From Actinomycetes bacterium (lineage in GTDB: Bacteria; Actinomycetota; Acidimicrobiia; Acidimicrobiales; Ilumatobacteraceae), in NCBI GenBank assembly GCA_025360105.1, contig JANYCT010000055.1, positions 1-64,000 of the forward strand: 64,000 nt of DNA. The letters are read 5' to 3'. Below the pieces are notes generated by a model. It ran no database searches. It was given only the letters and a program-made list of their open reading frames with translations, and was not told the DNA's origin. This document shows, piece after piece, positions 8,406 to 16,611 of this stretch. A program made the translations under genes and the position numbers. The stretch's first letter is position 1; every line of letters begins with the position of its first letter.

Positions 8406-9680
8406 TCAGCGACGGTGGATATCGGCGCCAAGGTGCGACAAACGACCAACGATGTCGTCGTAGCCGCGATCAATATGACTGACTCCGGTGATGATGGTCT
8501 CGCCATGCGCGGCGAGTCCGGCTACCACAAGCGCCGCGCCAGCGCGAATATCGGGGGCCCTCACGGGGGCTCCCGATAACTGCCGCACACCGCGCACCAC
8601 TGCGTGGTGACCATCGGTGCTGATATCGGCGCCTAGACGGAGAAGTTCCTCGACGTAGCGGAACCGGCCGGGATACAGGTTCTCGGTGACGATGCCGACG
8701 CCGGAGGCGATCGAGAGCATCGTCACGATGAGCGGCTTGTAATCGGTGGCGATGCCCGGATACGGCAACGTTGCAAAGTCGATCGAGCGCATCCGTGGCG
8801 GCGCCCACACGGAAAGACCATTCGTCTGTGGCGTGATAGTCAGACCCATCTCGGCAAAGCGTCGTAACGGCATTTCCATGTGCTCGGGACGCGCGTTGAT
8901 CAACGTGACCTCGCCACCCGTGACCGCAGCCGCAGCGATGTAGGTGGCCGCTTGAATGCGGTCGGGTACGACCTCGTGCCTGACGGGGCGCAGGCTGTCA
9001 CGCTCGACGCCGTGAACCATGAGCGTCGAGGATCCGATGCCCTCGATGTCGGCACCCATCGCGACCAAGAAGTTGCACAGGTCGCTGATCTCGGGCTCCC
9101 GAGCGGCGTTGTCGATGATGGTCGTTCCCTTGGCGAACACCGCTGCGGTGAGAATGTTCTCGGTGGCGCCAACGCTCGGGAACTCGAAGGTGATCGTCGC
9201 GCCGTGGAGACGCTCCGCGCGCGCCACCAGATAGCCCTGACGCATCTCGAAGGTCGCGCCCATGGCCTCGAGACCGGCCACATGCATGTCGATGGGTCGG
9301 CTACCGAAATCGTCGCCGCCGGGCATCGACAACGTGACCGTTCCGCAGCGAGTGAGCAGTGGGCCAAGCACGTTGATCGACGCACGAATGCGCTCGACGA
9401 GTTCGTATGGGGCGACCGGGGTGATGGCGCCGTGATTGGTGAGAATCACCGTTGCGGCGTCGGCCGGATCGCGCGCCCAGGTGACGCCGATCGCCGAGAG
9501 GAGATCACCCATGATGGCGACGTCGGCGATATCAGGCACGTTGGTAAGGGTCGTCACGCCATCGGTGAGCAACGTCGCCGCCATCAGCTTGAGCACCGAG
9601 TTCTTCGCGCCAGGAACGTTGACCTCGCCGGAGAGAGGGCCGGCGTGACGCACCACGATCTGCTCTGCCCCGGCATCCAT
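8406..9680 (-). CDS. murA: UDP-N-acetylglucosamine 1-carboxyvinyltransferase MurA
   Basis: Transfers enolpyruvate from PEP to UDP-GlcNAc, the first committed step of peptidoglycan synthesis. The 424-residue protein shows GAKNSVLKLMAATLL near the N-terminus (Lys of the KN motif), RIRASINVLGPLL, PGGDDFGSRPIDMH, and the C-terminal TDYKPLIVTMLSIASG and ENLYPGRFRYVEEL blocks. At the position of the usual catalytic-loop cysteine (E. coli Cys115) this enzyme has Asp123, as in mycobacteria and chlamydiae, so intrinsic fosfomycin resistance is expected. It is a single gene divergent from the MFS transporter, with about 20 bp between the chosen starts. Confidence 0.95.
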   Translation of the reverse strand: MDAGAEQIVVRHAGPLSGEVNVPGAKNSVLKLMAATLLTDGVTTLTNVPDIADVAIMGDLLSAIGVTWARDPADAATVILTNHGAITPVAPYELVERIRASINVLGPLLTRCGTVTLSMPGGDDFGSRPIDMHVAGLEAMGATFEMRQGYLVARAERLHGATITFEFPSVGATENILTAAVFAKGTTIIDNAAREPEISDLCNFLVAMGADIEGIGSSTLMVHGVERDSLRPVRHEVVPDRIQAATYIAAAAVTGGEVTLINARPEHMEMPLRRFAEMGLTITPQTNGLSVWAPPRMRSIDFATLPYPGIATDYKPLIVTMLSIASGVGIVTENLYPGRFRYVEELLRLGADISTDGHHAVVRGVRQLSGAPVRAPDIRAGAALVVAGLAAHGETIITGVSHIDRGYDDIVGRLSHLGADIHRR

Positions 9681-9701
9681 GGCAATCAGTATGCTCCCGA
9701 T

Positions 9702-11246
9702 GTGGTCGGGAGTCAGCGCGTTGTCCGAGAACTTCCTCCCACCGACACCAACCGCGCTCGCCTGCTCACGCCACGAGACGACTTCGTGCAGGAATCTGCG
9801 ACCGAGTCCTCAAACCAGGGCGCACGCTCGACGCAACTATTTACGCAGGAATCCGGGCCGTTTAGTCGCTACGAGCGCTCGGTCGAGGCCACGCCCACGT
9901 CACTGCGCGAGACCACCCGATACCGGCTCAACATCCCGTGGTTCGGTTGGTTGTTCGCCTGGCCTGTACGGCGCACGATCGCCCGCAAAGGCACCATTCA
10001 CAGCTACGGCGCGCAACCCTGGTGGGCGCCGCCGGACAGGCTTGATTCGCGTCAGGCCCTCTTGCTCGGCCTGCTCGCTGCCGCGTCGATGAGCGCCGCC
10101 TTCGCGAACACGCTCTTCACTCAGACGGCCAATTTCGCTGCGAAGGACTTCGACATCGGCAAGTTCGGGCAGGGCGTTGGTGGGGTGGTCGTGCGCATGG
10201 GCATCGTGTTCGCCCTGCCAATCGCGTTCATGGCCGACCGCGTCGGCAGGCGGCGGATGATCGTGTTCGCCGCGTGGCTCGCGCCTACCGTGTCGGCGCT
10301 CGGCGCGCTCTCGCCCAACTTTGCGGTGCTCGTCGCAACCCAGTCGGTTGGGCGCCCGATGGGCCTCGCCCTCGATCTGCTGGTGGCCGTTGCTGCGGCC
10401 GAGGAGATGCCGCGCAGCAGTCGCGCCTACGCGATCAGCGTGCTCGCGATGGCAAGTGGTCTGGGTGCAGGCGTGGCCGTGATGGGGCTCCCGCTGGCCG
10501 ACGTCGGACCTTCGGGATGGCGACTGGTGTACCTGCTCGCACTGGTCTGGCTCATCGTTGCGTTCGACTTGCGCCGCCGCCTGCCCGAGACACGACGCTT
10601 CGAGCGACCCCATGTGACCGCACCGCCACTGCATATCGGCCGGTTTACTCAGATCGCAATGGTGTCGTTCTTCGCCAACTTGTTCGTGGCCCCCGCGTCG
10701 TTCTTCCAAAATCGTTACCTCGACGACGTTCGTGGGCTCAGTGCCGGCGCGATCAGCGTGTTCACCGTTGCCACTGCAACCCCGGCGGCCCTGGGCTTTG
10801 TGATTGGCGGCCGCATCGCCGACGTACGCGGACGGCGGCGTCTGCTTGTGTTCGCCGTTCCGGCCAGCACAGCGTTGCTGATTTGGTCGTTCAGCGTTGC
10901 GGGCGTCGGTCTGTGGCTCGGCGCATTCGGCGCCGGACTCCTCGGCGGAGTCGCCTATCCGGCCTTCGCTGTCTACCGCACCGAGATGTTCCCCACCGGC
11001 AACCGCGGGCGCGCCGCTGGCCTGATCACCGCGGCGGCCTTGGTGGGTGGCTCGATCGGTATCCTCGCCAGCGGCCAGCTCCTCGACCGGGGTTGGTCAT
11101 ACGGCGCGACCATGTTGTTGATGGCGGCGGGACAGATCATCGCCGTGGTCATCATCGTGGCTCGCTACCCCGAAACGGCGCACAAGGATCTCGACGAACT
11201 CAACCCCGAACCAGCGCTGCTCGCAGGTCCAGCATCCACCGACTGA
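9702..11246 (+). CDS. Major facilitator superfamily transporter
   Basis: An inner-membrane transporter with about twelve predicted helices. The MFS A-loop is seen as PIAFMADRVGRRRMIVF between helices 2 and 3, and its pseudo-repeat as GGRIADVRGRRRLLVFAV in the second half. Helix 5 contains the small-residue-rich ASGLGAGVAVMGLPL. The cytosolic N-terminus is long (about 110 residues before helix 1) and ends in the basic WPVRRTIARKG. GTG 9702 is chosen because everything upstream in frame is antisense to murA; GTG 9786 is an alternative. Substrate unknown. The 3' end overlaps the convergent hydrolase by 47 bp. Confidence 0.82.
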   Translation: MVGSQRVVRELPPTDTNRARLLTPRDDFVQESATESSNQGARSTQLFTQESGPFSRYERSVEATPTSLRETTRYRLNIPWFGWLFAWPVRRTIARKGTIHSYGAQPWWAPPDRLDSRQALLLGLLAAASMSAAFANTLFTQTANFAAKDFDIGKFGQGVGGVVVRMGIVFALPIAFMADRVGRRRMIVFAAWLAPTVSALGALSPNFAVLVATQSVGRPMGLALDLLVAVAAAEEMPRSSRAYAISVLAMASGLGAGVAVMGLPLADVGPSGWRLVYLLALVWLIVAFDLRRRLPETRRFERPHVTAPPLHIGRFTQIAMVSFFANLFVAPASFFQNRYLDDVRGLSAGAISVFTVATATPAALGFVIGGRIADVRGRRRLLVFAVPASTALLIWSFSVAGVGLWLGAFGAGLLGGVAYPAFAVYRTEMFPTGNRGRAAGLITAAALVGGSIGILASGQLLDRGWSYGATMLLMAAGQIIAVVIIVARYPETAHKDLDELNPEPALLAGPASTD

Positions 11247-11811
11247 CGGCAGCGGCGATATCGGCGTCGCACCCTTTCAGCTCGTGCGTCTTACCGGCCA
11301 ACCACACATGGGTGACATCACCTGGGATGGTGGCGGTCCATTGCCGCAACTCGTCGGGGCTGCCGAACGCATCCCGCGTCCCGTGGATGAACAAGCACGG
11401 CACATCAAGGTGTGCAAGGTGCTCGACGCGCAGCGTGTCGGGTTTGCCCGGTGGATGGAGCGGATAGGCGATGAGTACCAACCCCGCAGCGGGCATTGCG
11501 GCGCCGATGTCGTGACCACCGGCTACAGCCATCGAGCACATCCGGCCGCCCATCGACCGTCCACCAAACACCAACGAGCGAGTGGAGCTACGCCGTTCGG
11601 TTGCAAATGCAACTGCTTCCTCCCGCACAGTTTCGAGCAACACTGGAGCTCGGTCGGGTGGGCGTTTGCCAGCAGCGCGGTACGCGAAATTTGCGCGTCG
11701 CACCGGCAGCGGCGCAAGCTCGTGTTCGATGCGAAGCAATGACGAATGGTCGCGGTCACTGCCTGCACCGTGAAACAGCAGCAGTCCCTTGAGGGCAACC
11801 GACGACTTCAC
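11200..11811 (-). CDS. Alpha/beta hydrolase (KANL3/Tex30-like, dienelactone-hydrolase fold)
   Basis: A 203-residue cytosolic alpha/beta hydrolase. It begins at GTG 11811 with LLLFHGAGSDRDHSS (oxyanion loop HGAGSD). The nucleophile serine is in GGRSMGGRM, the acid in FIHGTRDAFGSP, and the histidine in KTHELKG. This small KANL3/Tex30-like family has no well-defined substrate; a small ester or thioester is possible. The start overlaps the end of the J-domain gene by 4 bp (11808-11811), so translation is coupled. A longer frame upstream is out of register with the neighbour and is rejected. The 3' end overlaps the convergent MFS gene. Confidence 0.82.
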   Translation of the reverse strand: MKSSVALKGLLLFHGAGSDRDHSSLLRIEHELAPLPVRRANFAYRAAGKRPPDRAPVLLETVREEAVAFATERRSSTRSLVFGGRSMGGRMCSMAVAGGHDIGAAMPAAGLVLIAYPLHPPGKPDTLRVEHLAHLDVPCLFIHGTRDAFGSPDELRQWTATIPGDVTHVWLAGKTHELKGCDADIAAAVSRWMLDLRAALVRG

Positions 11812-12500
11812 GCGAGCAGAATGCGGCGGGCCTCGCCGAGATCGATGATGGCCTGACCGGCCTCCACTTCGTCGCCGCCGTGATCGGGATGCACCACGCG
11901 TAACTGCTCGCGATAGCGGCCCATGACGTCTTTCTTGGTGACTTTGCTGGTGCCGAGCGGGAACCCGAACAACTCGAGCGCCCACGCTCGTGGATCGGCC
12001 ATAGCCGCCAAAGACGCTGAGGCCGTGCCGGCCAAATGCGCAACGAACGAGGGGCCGATCGGGCCACGCCAGCGCATCGCCTTGTGGATCACCGGGATCA
12101 GCGCATGACGGGCCACCAGGTCGAGCCGCTCAATTGCGTAGATGGCACCGAGGATTTGCACGAGTCCGCTGCCGTTGGTGTCGAAACTGAAGTGAACATG
12201 CTCGCCCTCGCCCTCCATTCGGTGGCGGCTCACCCCAAGCCCATGGCGATCGACCTGGTAGCGATGACGAAGCCTCGGCTGCACCACCCGTTCGCCCCGG
12301 TCCACCTGACCGATAAGACGGTGGATGTCGGCGAGCAGATCGTCGTCGACGTCGGTGAGATGTGCGGCCACCACCGCCCCGAGGAGCAGCCCACCGAAAC
12401 CGGGCGCCGGCTCAACGGGAAGTACCAGATTGCCGAGCGAGACACGTCTGGTCGGAGTCACCGGGCGCGAATGCCACACCTCGAGTTCAGCCAACAGCAT
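11808..12500 (-). CDS. Protein with C-terminal J domain
   Basis: A 230-residue protein whose last 60 or so residues form a DnaJ-like J domain: KKDVMGRYREQLRVVHPDHGG with the invariant HPD loop, then a helix QAIIDLGEARRILL. The J domain should stimulate the ATPase of DnaK. The first 170 residues match no family I recognise; they include a Gly/Leu-rich helix (GFGGLLLGAVVAAHL) and HVHFSFDTNGSGLVQ. There is no G/F linker or zinc finger, so it is not a classic DnaJ. Overlap with the hydrolase gene suggests the two products act together. Confidence 0.72.
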   Translation of the reverse strand: MLLAELEVWHSRPVTPTRRVSLGNLVLPVEPAPGFGGLLLGAVVAAHLTDVDDDLLADIHRLIGQVDRGERVVQPRLRHRYQVDRHGLGVSRHRMEGEGEHVHFSFDTNGSGLVQILGAIYAIERLDLVARHALIPVIHKAMRWRGPIGPSFVAHLAGTASASLAAMADPRAWALELFGFPLGTSKVTKKDVMGRYREQLRVVHPDHGGDEVEAGQAIIDLGEARRILLA

Positions 12501-12530
12501 GGCTTCAACGCTAGTGGTGATGGCGAGAAC

Positions 12531-13289
12531 CTAGATGAGCGGGCGCAGCAAATCGTGTAAGTCTTGTGCCACAGGAATCGCGTCGTCGAGATCGGCTTCG
12601 GCAGTGACCAAGGTGTCGGCCAATTCCTCGGCGAGCTCGCAGCTGCGTCGCCACACGCCGAGTTCGACGCCGCTGGGGGGACGGTTGGGATGCGCGACCT
12701 GCAACGCATCGAGGAGACGCTCCAGACCTGTGGCATCACGAGGGTCGCGGCGAAGGCGCTCGCCGGCCAGAAAGAAGTTGTTGAGCGTTTCGAATGGCAG
12801 CTTGTCGGCCTCGGAACCATCATCGAGCACCGGGATGACGTTGCCGCTCTCGACTTCGTCGAGAATGTCGTCGACCGCAGCCTCGTCCTCGGTGGGGACC
12901 AGAAGAACATCGCCCTCCCAACGAAACGCAATATCCGCACCGGCAAGTGAATCGGCAACCAGCGAACGCTCGAGGGAGTCCCAGTCGCCGAGGTCGTACT
13001 CGGTGAGCGCAGCGTCGGCGGCGAGTTCACCTGCGAGCTCAGCATCGAACTGGGCGGGTGCGTCGTCGCCACAACCGGCGATGCCGAGACGATCCTCGAG
13101 TGCCGCGAAGATGCCATCGGTAGCCGATTCGAAATCCTCGGGAACGGCCAACTCGGCGCCGACCCAACCATGGGGGATTTCGTACTCGGCCAACTCTGCG
13201 GCGAGTTCGGCCTGCTGGTCGAAGTTCCAACCGCTGAGGTCGTACATCACTCGAATGGCCTCAGGGTCGTTCGCGTTCCAGTCCGTCAC
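12531..13289 (-). CDS. Acidic protein with two tandem copies of a ~50-residue module
   Basis: A 252-residue soluble, strongly acidic protein of unknown function. Two internal copies of one module can be aligned: MYDLSGWNFDQQAELAAELA with VPEDFESATDGIFAALE, and EYDLGDWDSLERSLVADSLA with VPTEDEAAVDDILDEVE. Each copy reads YDLxxW, a helix, a Trp-containing strand (IPHGWVGAELAVP or IAFRWEGDVLLVP) and a helix. This resembles small DUF2007-like signal-transducer folds, but that link is tentative. The C-terminal 90 residues are helical. It sits 10 bp from the S9 peptidase gene upstream and 30 bp from the J-domain gene downstream, all on the minus strand. Confidence 0.7.
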   Translation of the reverse strand: MTDWNANDPEAIRVMYDLSGWNFDQQAELAAELAEYEIPHGWVGAELAVPEDFESATDGIFAALEDRLGIAGCGDDAPAQFDAELAGELAADAALTEYDLGDWDSLERSLVADSLAGADIAFRWEGDVLLVPTEDEAAVDDILDEVESGNVIPVLDDGSEADKLPFETLNNFFLAGERLRRDPRDATGLERLLDALQVAHPNRPPSGVELGVWRRSCELAEELADTLVTAEADLDDAIPVAQDLHDLLRPLI

Positions 13290-13299
13290 ACGCGTGACC

Positions 13300-15084
13300 T
13301 TACCGGACGTGTTCGTCGATGAACCCGCCTATGCGTTGATATTCGTCAAGCTGATGGTCAGCCTGACGGAAGCCATGACCCTCGCCGGGATACACGCGCA
13401 GTTCCACGAATCCGCCCGCTTCAACGATTCGGGCAGCGAGCAGTCGACTCTGTTCGACATGCACCACAGCGTCGGCGTCGCCGTGGAACATGAGCAACGG
13501 CGTGCGGATGCGGTCGGCGAAATTCACCGGCGACCGTTCGTGGTACAGCCCGGCTTCGCCGTGGCGCGCCGGTACCGGACCGACCAGTGTGTGCGAGTAG
13601 TGCAACTCAAAGCGATGGCTGCGCTCGGCAAGATCGAACAGATCGGTCACCGGGTATGACACCACCGCCGCCGTCACCAGCTCTGGCCACGACGCAAGCA
13701 GACCGAGCACCGTGAACCCGCCCGAGGACCCACCCATCACGACCGTACGCGTCGGCGAACCCCAACCAAGCGCATGCGCCCCGGAGATCACGTCTGCGGT
13801 GTCGCTCACATCGAGTTCGCCCCATCGACCGTTCAGCGCCTGCTGGTACCCGCGGCCATGCCCTGTGGACCCGCGATGATCGGGGACAAGAACGTTCCAA
13901 CCCCGTGACCGCCAATAGGCGATGCGCGGCATGAAGGTGACCTGCCACTGATCGGTGGGCCCGCCGTGCAACCAGCACAGGAGGCGATCCGTCGCAGCGT
14001 CGGCGCGATACAGACGCGCGTACAACACCGATCCGTCGGCGGCGATGAAGCAATGGCTTTCGGGCTCGACAAGGGCTTCGTTCTCCCACCCGCTCACCGG
14101 GCCGATGTCGACAATGCTGCGTTCCCACGTCGCAGTGTCGTAGACCGCGACGTGGGTTGGCGTACGTGCGCCGGTACGCACCGCAGCAAGCCGATCGCCC
14201 TGCCACGAGAGTTGGCCATGCACGGCACGGGCAACCTCGACGACGACCCCGCTGGCCACATCGACGACGCAGAGTCGTCCGAAGCCCTGCTCGTTGCGGG
14301 TGAAGGCGATGCGCGCGCCGTCGGGTGACGCCACAACGCTGCGCTGACCGAGACCCCACGTCGGCCCGGCATGCTCGAACGGTTCGTCGACCAAGACCGT
14401 TTCGCCCACCCACACGTTGTTCCAGCCCGTGTCGTCGCGCACACACACGATGGTGCCGTCCGGCAGGCATTGTGGCTGTTGGATTGCTCCGGCGGAGGCG
14501 ACCGTCGCGCTGGAGTCATCCACGAGTGAGCGAGTTTCGATTCGGGCATGGTCCCACGGCATGTGCGGCACATTCCATGCCTGCCAGAACGCACCGCTCG
14601 AATCCGGGAACACCTGCGGGTCGAAACAGAAATCGGCTGATCCATCATCGAGCCGGCGCGGTTCACCATCGGGCAGTGGCTGCAGCCAGACCTCGGCCTG
14701 ATCGACGACGTACACGACCGCACTTGAGTCGGGTGCCACCATGGGTGCTTGCGCAACGCGGTCAGGGCCTTGATTCGAGAGTCGGCGCACCTGACCACCG
14801 GGCACGGGTTGCCACCACAGGTTGCCATCGGCCCCGCAGTACACCACGGCCGCACCGTCGGGCGACCAACACCAACAACCGCCTCCGAGACCCCGGCCGG
14901 GACGAGGCTGCGGATAGGCCGTCAGCTGGCGCGCCGGCGTGCCATCGAACCGCGAGAGCATCAGCGCGGAGACCCCGGCGCTCGACGCGGCGAAGACCAA
15001 CATCGTGCCATCGGGAGAGAGTCGCGGTTCGGTGAGATCACGACCACCGATACATCGCTCCGGCGAGATGGGCGTGGTTGTCAT
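13300..15084 (-). CDS. S9-family (prolyl oligopeptidase-like) peptidase
   Basis: A 594-residue serine peptidase of the acylaminoacyl-peptidase/dipeptidyl-peptidase group. The N-terminal two thirds hold WD/PD40-type beta-propeller repeats (LSPDGTMLVF, WSPDGAAVVY, ASPDGARIAF). The C-terminal alpha/beta-hydrolase domain has the nucleophile in GGSSGG (about Ser453), the acid in HGDADAVV and the histidine in GEGHGF. ATG 15084 is preferred over a TTG seven codons upstream. No signal peptide is visible, so it probably trims peptides in the cytosol. It is upstream of the duplicated-module gene (10-bp gap). Confidence 0.9.
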   Translation of the reverse strand: MTTTPISPERCIGGRDLTEPRLSPDGTMLVFAASSAGVSALMLSRFDGTPARQLTAYPQPRPGRGLGGGCWCWSPDGAAVVYCGADGNLWWQPVPGGQVRRLSNQGPDRVAQAPMVAPDSSAVVYVVDQAEVWLQPLPDGEPRRLDDGSADFCFDPQVFPDSSGAFWQAWNVPHMPWDHARIETRSLVDDSSATVASAGAIQQPQCLPDGTIVCVRDDTGWNNVWVGETVLVDEPFEHAGPTWGLGQRSVVASPDGARIAFTRNEQGFGRLCVVDVASGVVVEVARAVHGQLSWQGDRLAAVRTGARTPTHVAVYDTATWERSIVDIGPVSGWENEALVEPESHCFIAADGSVLYARLYRADAATDRLLCWLHGGPTDQWQVTFMPRIAYWRSRGWNVLVPDHRGSTGHGRGYQQALNGRWGELDVSDTADVISGAHALGWGSPTRTVVMGGSSGGFTVLGLLASWPELVTAAVVSYPVTDLFDLAERSHRFELHYSHTLVGPVPARHGEAGLYHERSPVNFADRIRTPLLMFHGDADAVVHVEQSRLLAARIVEAGGFVELRVYPGEGHGFRQADHQLDEYQRIGGFIDEHVR

Positions 15085-15188
15085 CAACGCGAATGTAGTG
15101 GCCAAGAGAAATTCGTTTGCATCGCTTCGATGGAACCGGCACAGTGAGCACGCTTCACATGAAGCCCTGACGCTGAGGAGGTGATGCC

Positions 15189-15305
15189 ATGTTGAAAATG
15201 TTCACGGACACGGTCGGTTCCGCCGATCGCACCGCGCCAGTCGATGCCAGCCCAGGCATCGCCGGCCTTGGCGTTGCGCTTGCGTCCATCCGCTGCTGCG
15301 CCTGA
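15189..15305 (+). CDS. 38-residue small ORF with near-perfect Shine-Dalgarno and Cys-Cys-Ala C-terminus
   Basis: ATG 15189 follows AGGAGGTGAT, which matches the 16S anti-SD almost fully, with about 7 nt spacing. The encoded peptide starts MLKMFTDTVG and ends GVALASIRCCA. It has no membrane helix and no family I recognise. The unusually strong ribosome-binding site is the main argument that it is translated. It could be a regulatory leader, a small metal- or redox-binding peptide, or a peptide precursor, but no modifying enzyme is nearby. It lies alone between the divergent S9 peptidase and a second small ORF. This part of the 15085-15595 stretch holds no longer gene. Confidence 0.45.
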   Translation: MLKMFTDTVGSADRTAPVDASPGIAGLGVALASIRCCA

Positions 15306-15366
15306 TACCGCCAACAGCCGGATCCGAGGCGCAGCCGTGCGCCACCTTGGCTGTATCGCGCAGACC

Positions 15367-15388
15367 CACGCACCGGAACAGGTGCGTG
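15367..15388. promoter_or_regulatory. 8-bp-stem hairpin or operator between the two small ORFs
   Basis: CACGCACC (15367-15374) and GGTGCGTG (15381-15388) pair perfectly around a GGAACA loop. No T-run follows, so it is either a factor-dependent or weak terminator for the 38-residue ORF or an operator. A TACACT element at 15398-15403, upstream of the next ORF, could be a -10 box. Function is undecided. Confidence 0.35.
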
Positions 15389-15422
15389 ATTGCCCAGTAC
15401 ACTGACATCAGAAAGGACCGTT

Positions 15423-15557
15423 ATGTACGGTTATTCGAATCCCCACGTAACACTGCAGCTGGTTCACGATCATCAAGAACGCCTCCGTCGCGAGGCTGAC
15501 CGAACCCGTTTGTACCGCGAGGTGCGACACCTGCAGCGCCGACAACGCACGCCGTAA
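15423..15557 (+). CDS. 44-residue basic, helical small protein
   Basis: ATG 15423 is preceded by AGAAAGGA at a suitable distance (about 6 nt). The peptide [20 protein letters not shown] continues into an Arg-rich amphipathic helix ending RRQRTP. Small actinobacterial proteins with a short N-terminus and a basic [10 protein letters not shown]-type helix are common and uncharacterised; I place it there only by general appearance. It ends 38 bp before the glpX start on the same strand, so it may be cotranscribed with glpX. Length and charge would fit RNA, DNA or membrane-surface binding, but nothing shows which. Confidence 0.55.
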   Translation: MYGYSNPHVTLQLVHDHQERLRREADRTRLYREVRHLQRRQRTP

Positions 15558-15595
15558 GGCGGGTCGGACAGACACCGAACGCTATGGTTGCGGTC

Positions 15596-16588
15596 ATGAC
15601 GACCTCGCAGCAGCCTGACCGCAACCTCGCGCTCGAACTCGTTCGCGTCACCGAATCTGCCGCACTTGCTGCCTCACGCTGGGTCGGTCGTGGCGACAAA
15701 AACGGTGCCGATGGTGCTGCCGTCGAGGCCATGCGCACGGTGTTGTCCACCGTCTCGATGGATGGCTTGGTCGTCATTGGCGAAGGCGAAAAAGACGAAG
15801 CGCCCATGCTCTTCAATGGCGAGCGCATCGGCGACGGTACGCCCCCGCTCACCGATATCGCGGTCGATCCCATCGACGGCACCACGCTCACCGCGCTCGG
15901 CCGCGACAACGCCATTTCGGTCATCGCTGTGAGCGAGCGTGGCACGATGTTCAACCCGGGTCCGTGCGTTTACATGGAGAAGATCGCCGTCGGTCCCGGC
16001 GCTGCTGGCGCAATCGACATCACCGCATCCCCCACACAGAACCTGCGCTGGATTGCCAAGGCCAAAGGCGAATCGGTACGCGACCTGACGGTGATGATCC
16101 TCGATCGTCCTCGCCACGCCGATCTCATCGACGAGGTCCGCGCCACGGGTGCACGCATTCGTCTCATCACCGACGGCGACATCTTCGGCGCTATCGCCAC
16201 CTCATGGCCCGAGGCCGGCGTCGATGTGCTCATCGGAATCGGTGGCACACCTGAGGGCGTGATCGCTGCTGCCGCGCTGAAGTGCATGGGTGGCGAGATC
16301 CAGGGCCGATTGTGGCCGCGCAACGAACATGAACGAGCTGCTGCTCTTGCTGCGGGCTATGACCTCGACCGTGTACTCACCAAGGACGATCTCGTGCGCG
16401 GCGATAACTGCTTCTTTGCCGCCACCGGCATCACCGACGGCGAGCTGCTCCGCGGAGTGCGCTATGACGGTGGCGGAGCGCGCACCCAGTCATTGGTGAT
16501 GCGCTCACGTTCGGGCACGGTGCGTCTCATCGACGCCCGTCACCGCATCGACAAGCTGAAGACTTTCGCGTCCGTCGATTATGAATAG
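15596..16588 (+). CDS. glpX: Fructose-1,6-bisphosphatase class II GlpX
   Basis: Hydrolyses fructose-1,6-bisphosphate in gluconeogenesis. The 330-residue protein has the class II features in order: [37 protein letters not shown], the metal-binding [26 protein letters not shown] (DPIDGT), [16 protein letters not shown] and the C-terminal [19 protein letters not shown] 15596 (MTTSQQ) is chosen over ATG 15584 because the family begins close to RNLALEL. GlpX is the main or only FBPase in many actinobacteria. It converges on the SDR gene through a hairpin that includes both stop regions. Confidence 0.95.
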   Translation: MTTSQQPDRNLALELVRVTESAALAASRWVGRGDKNGADGAAVEAMRTVLSTVSMDGLVVIGEGEKDEAPMLFNGERIGDGTPPLTDIAVDPIDGTTLTALGRDNAISVIAVSERGTMFNPGPCVYMEKIAVGPGAAGAIDITASPTQNLRWIAKAKGESVRDLTVMILDRPRHADLIDEVRATGARIRLITDGDIFGAIATSWPEAGVDVLIGIGGTPEGVIAAAALKCMGGEIQGRLWPRNEHERAAALAAGYDLDRVLTKDDLVRGDNCFFAATGITDGELLRGVRYDGGGARTQSLVMRSRSGTVRLIDARHRIDKLKTFASVDYE

Positions 16589-16611
16589 GCAAGGCGTGCT
16601 TGCGTCTATTC
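16583..16611. terminator. Symmetric hairpin spanning the glpX and SDR stop codons
   Basis: GAATAG-GCAAG (16583-16593) pairs with CTTGC (16599-16603) and CTATTC (16606-16611) across a 5-nt loop and a 2-nt bulge. The glpX TAG stop lies in the left arm and the SDR stop in the right. With only 17 bp between convergent genes this is a plausible bidirectional terminator, although T-runs are missing. Confidence 0.4.

Noticed and set aside
8880-9701. Plus-strand extension of the MFS transporter frame
   Set aside because: It lies fully opposite murA and has no transporter features; the transporter start is placed at 9702.
11812-11985. N-terminal extension of the alpha/beta hydrolase
   Set aside because: It overlaps the J-domain frame, is Arg-rich and lacks hydrolase features; GTG 11811 gives the family N-terminus.
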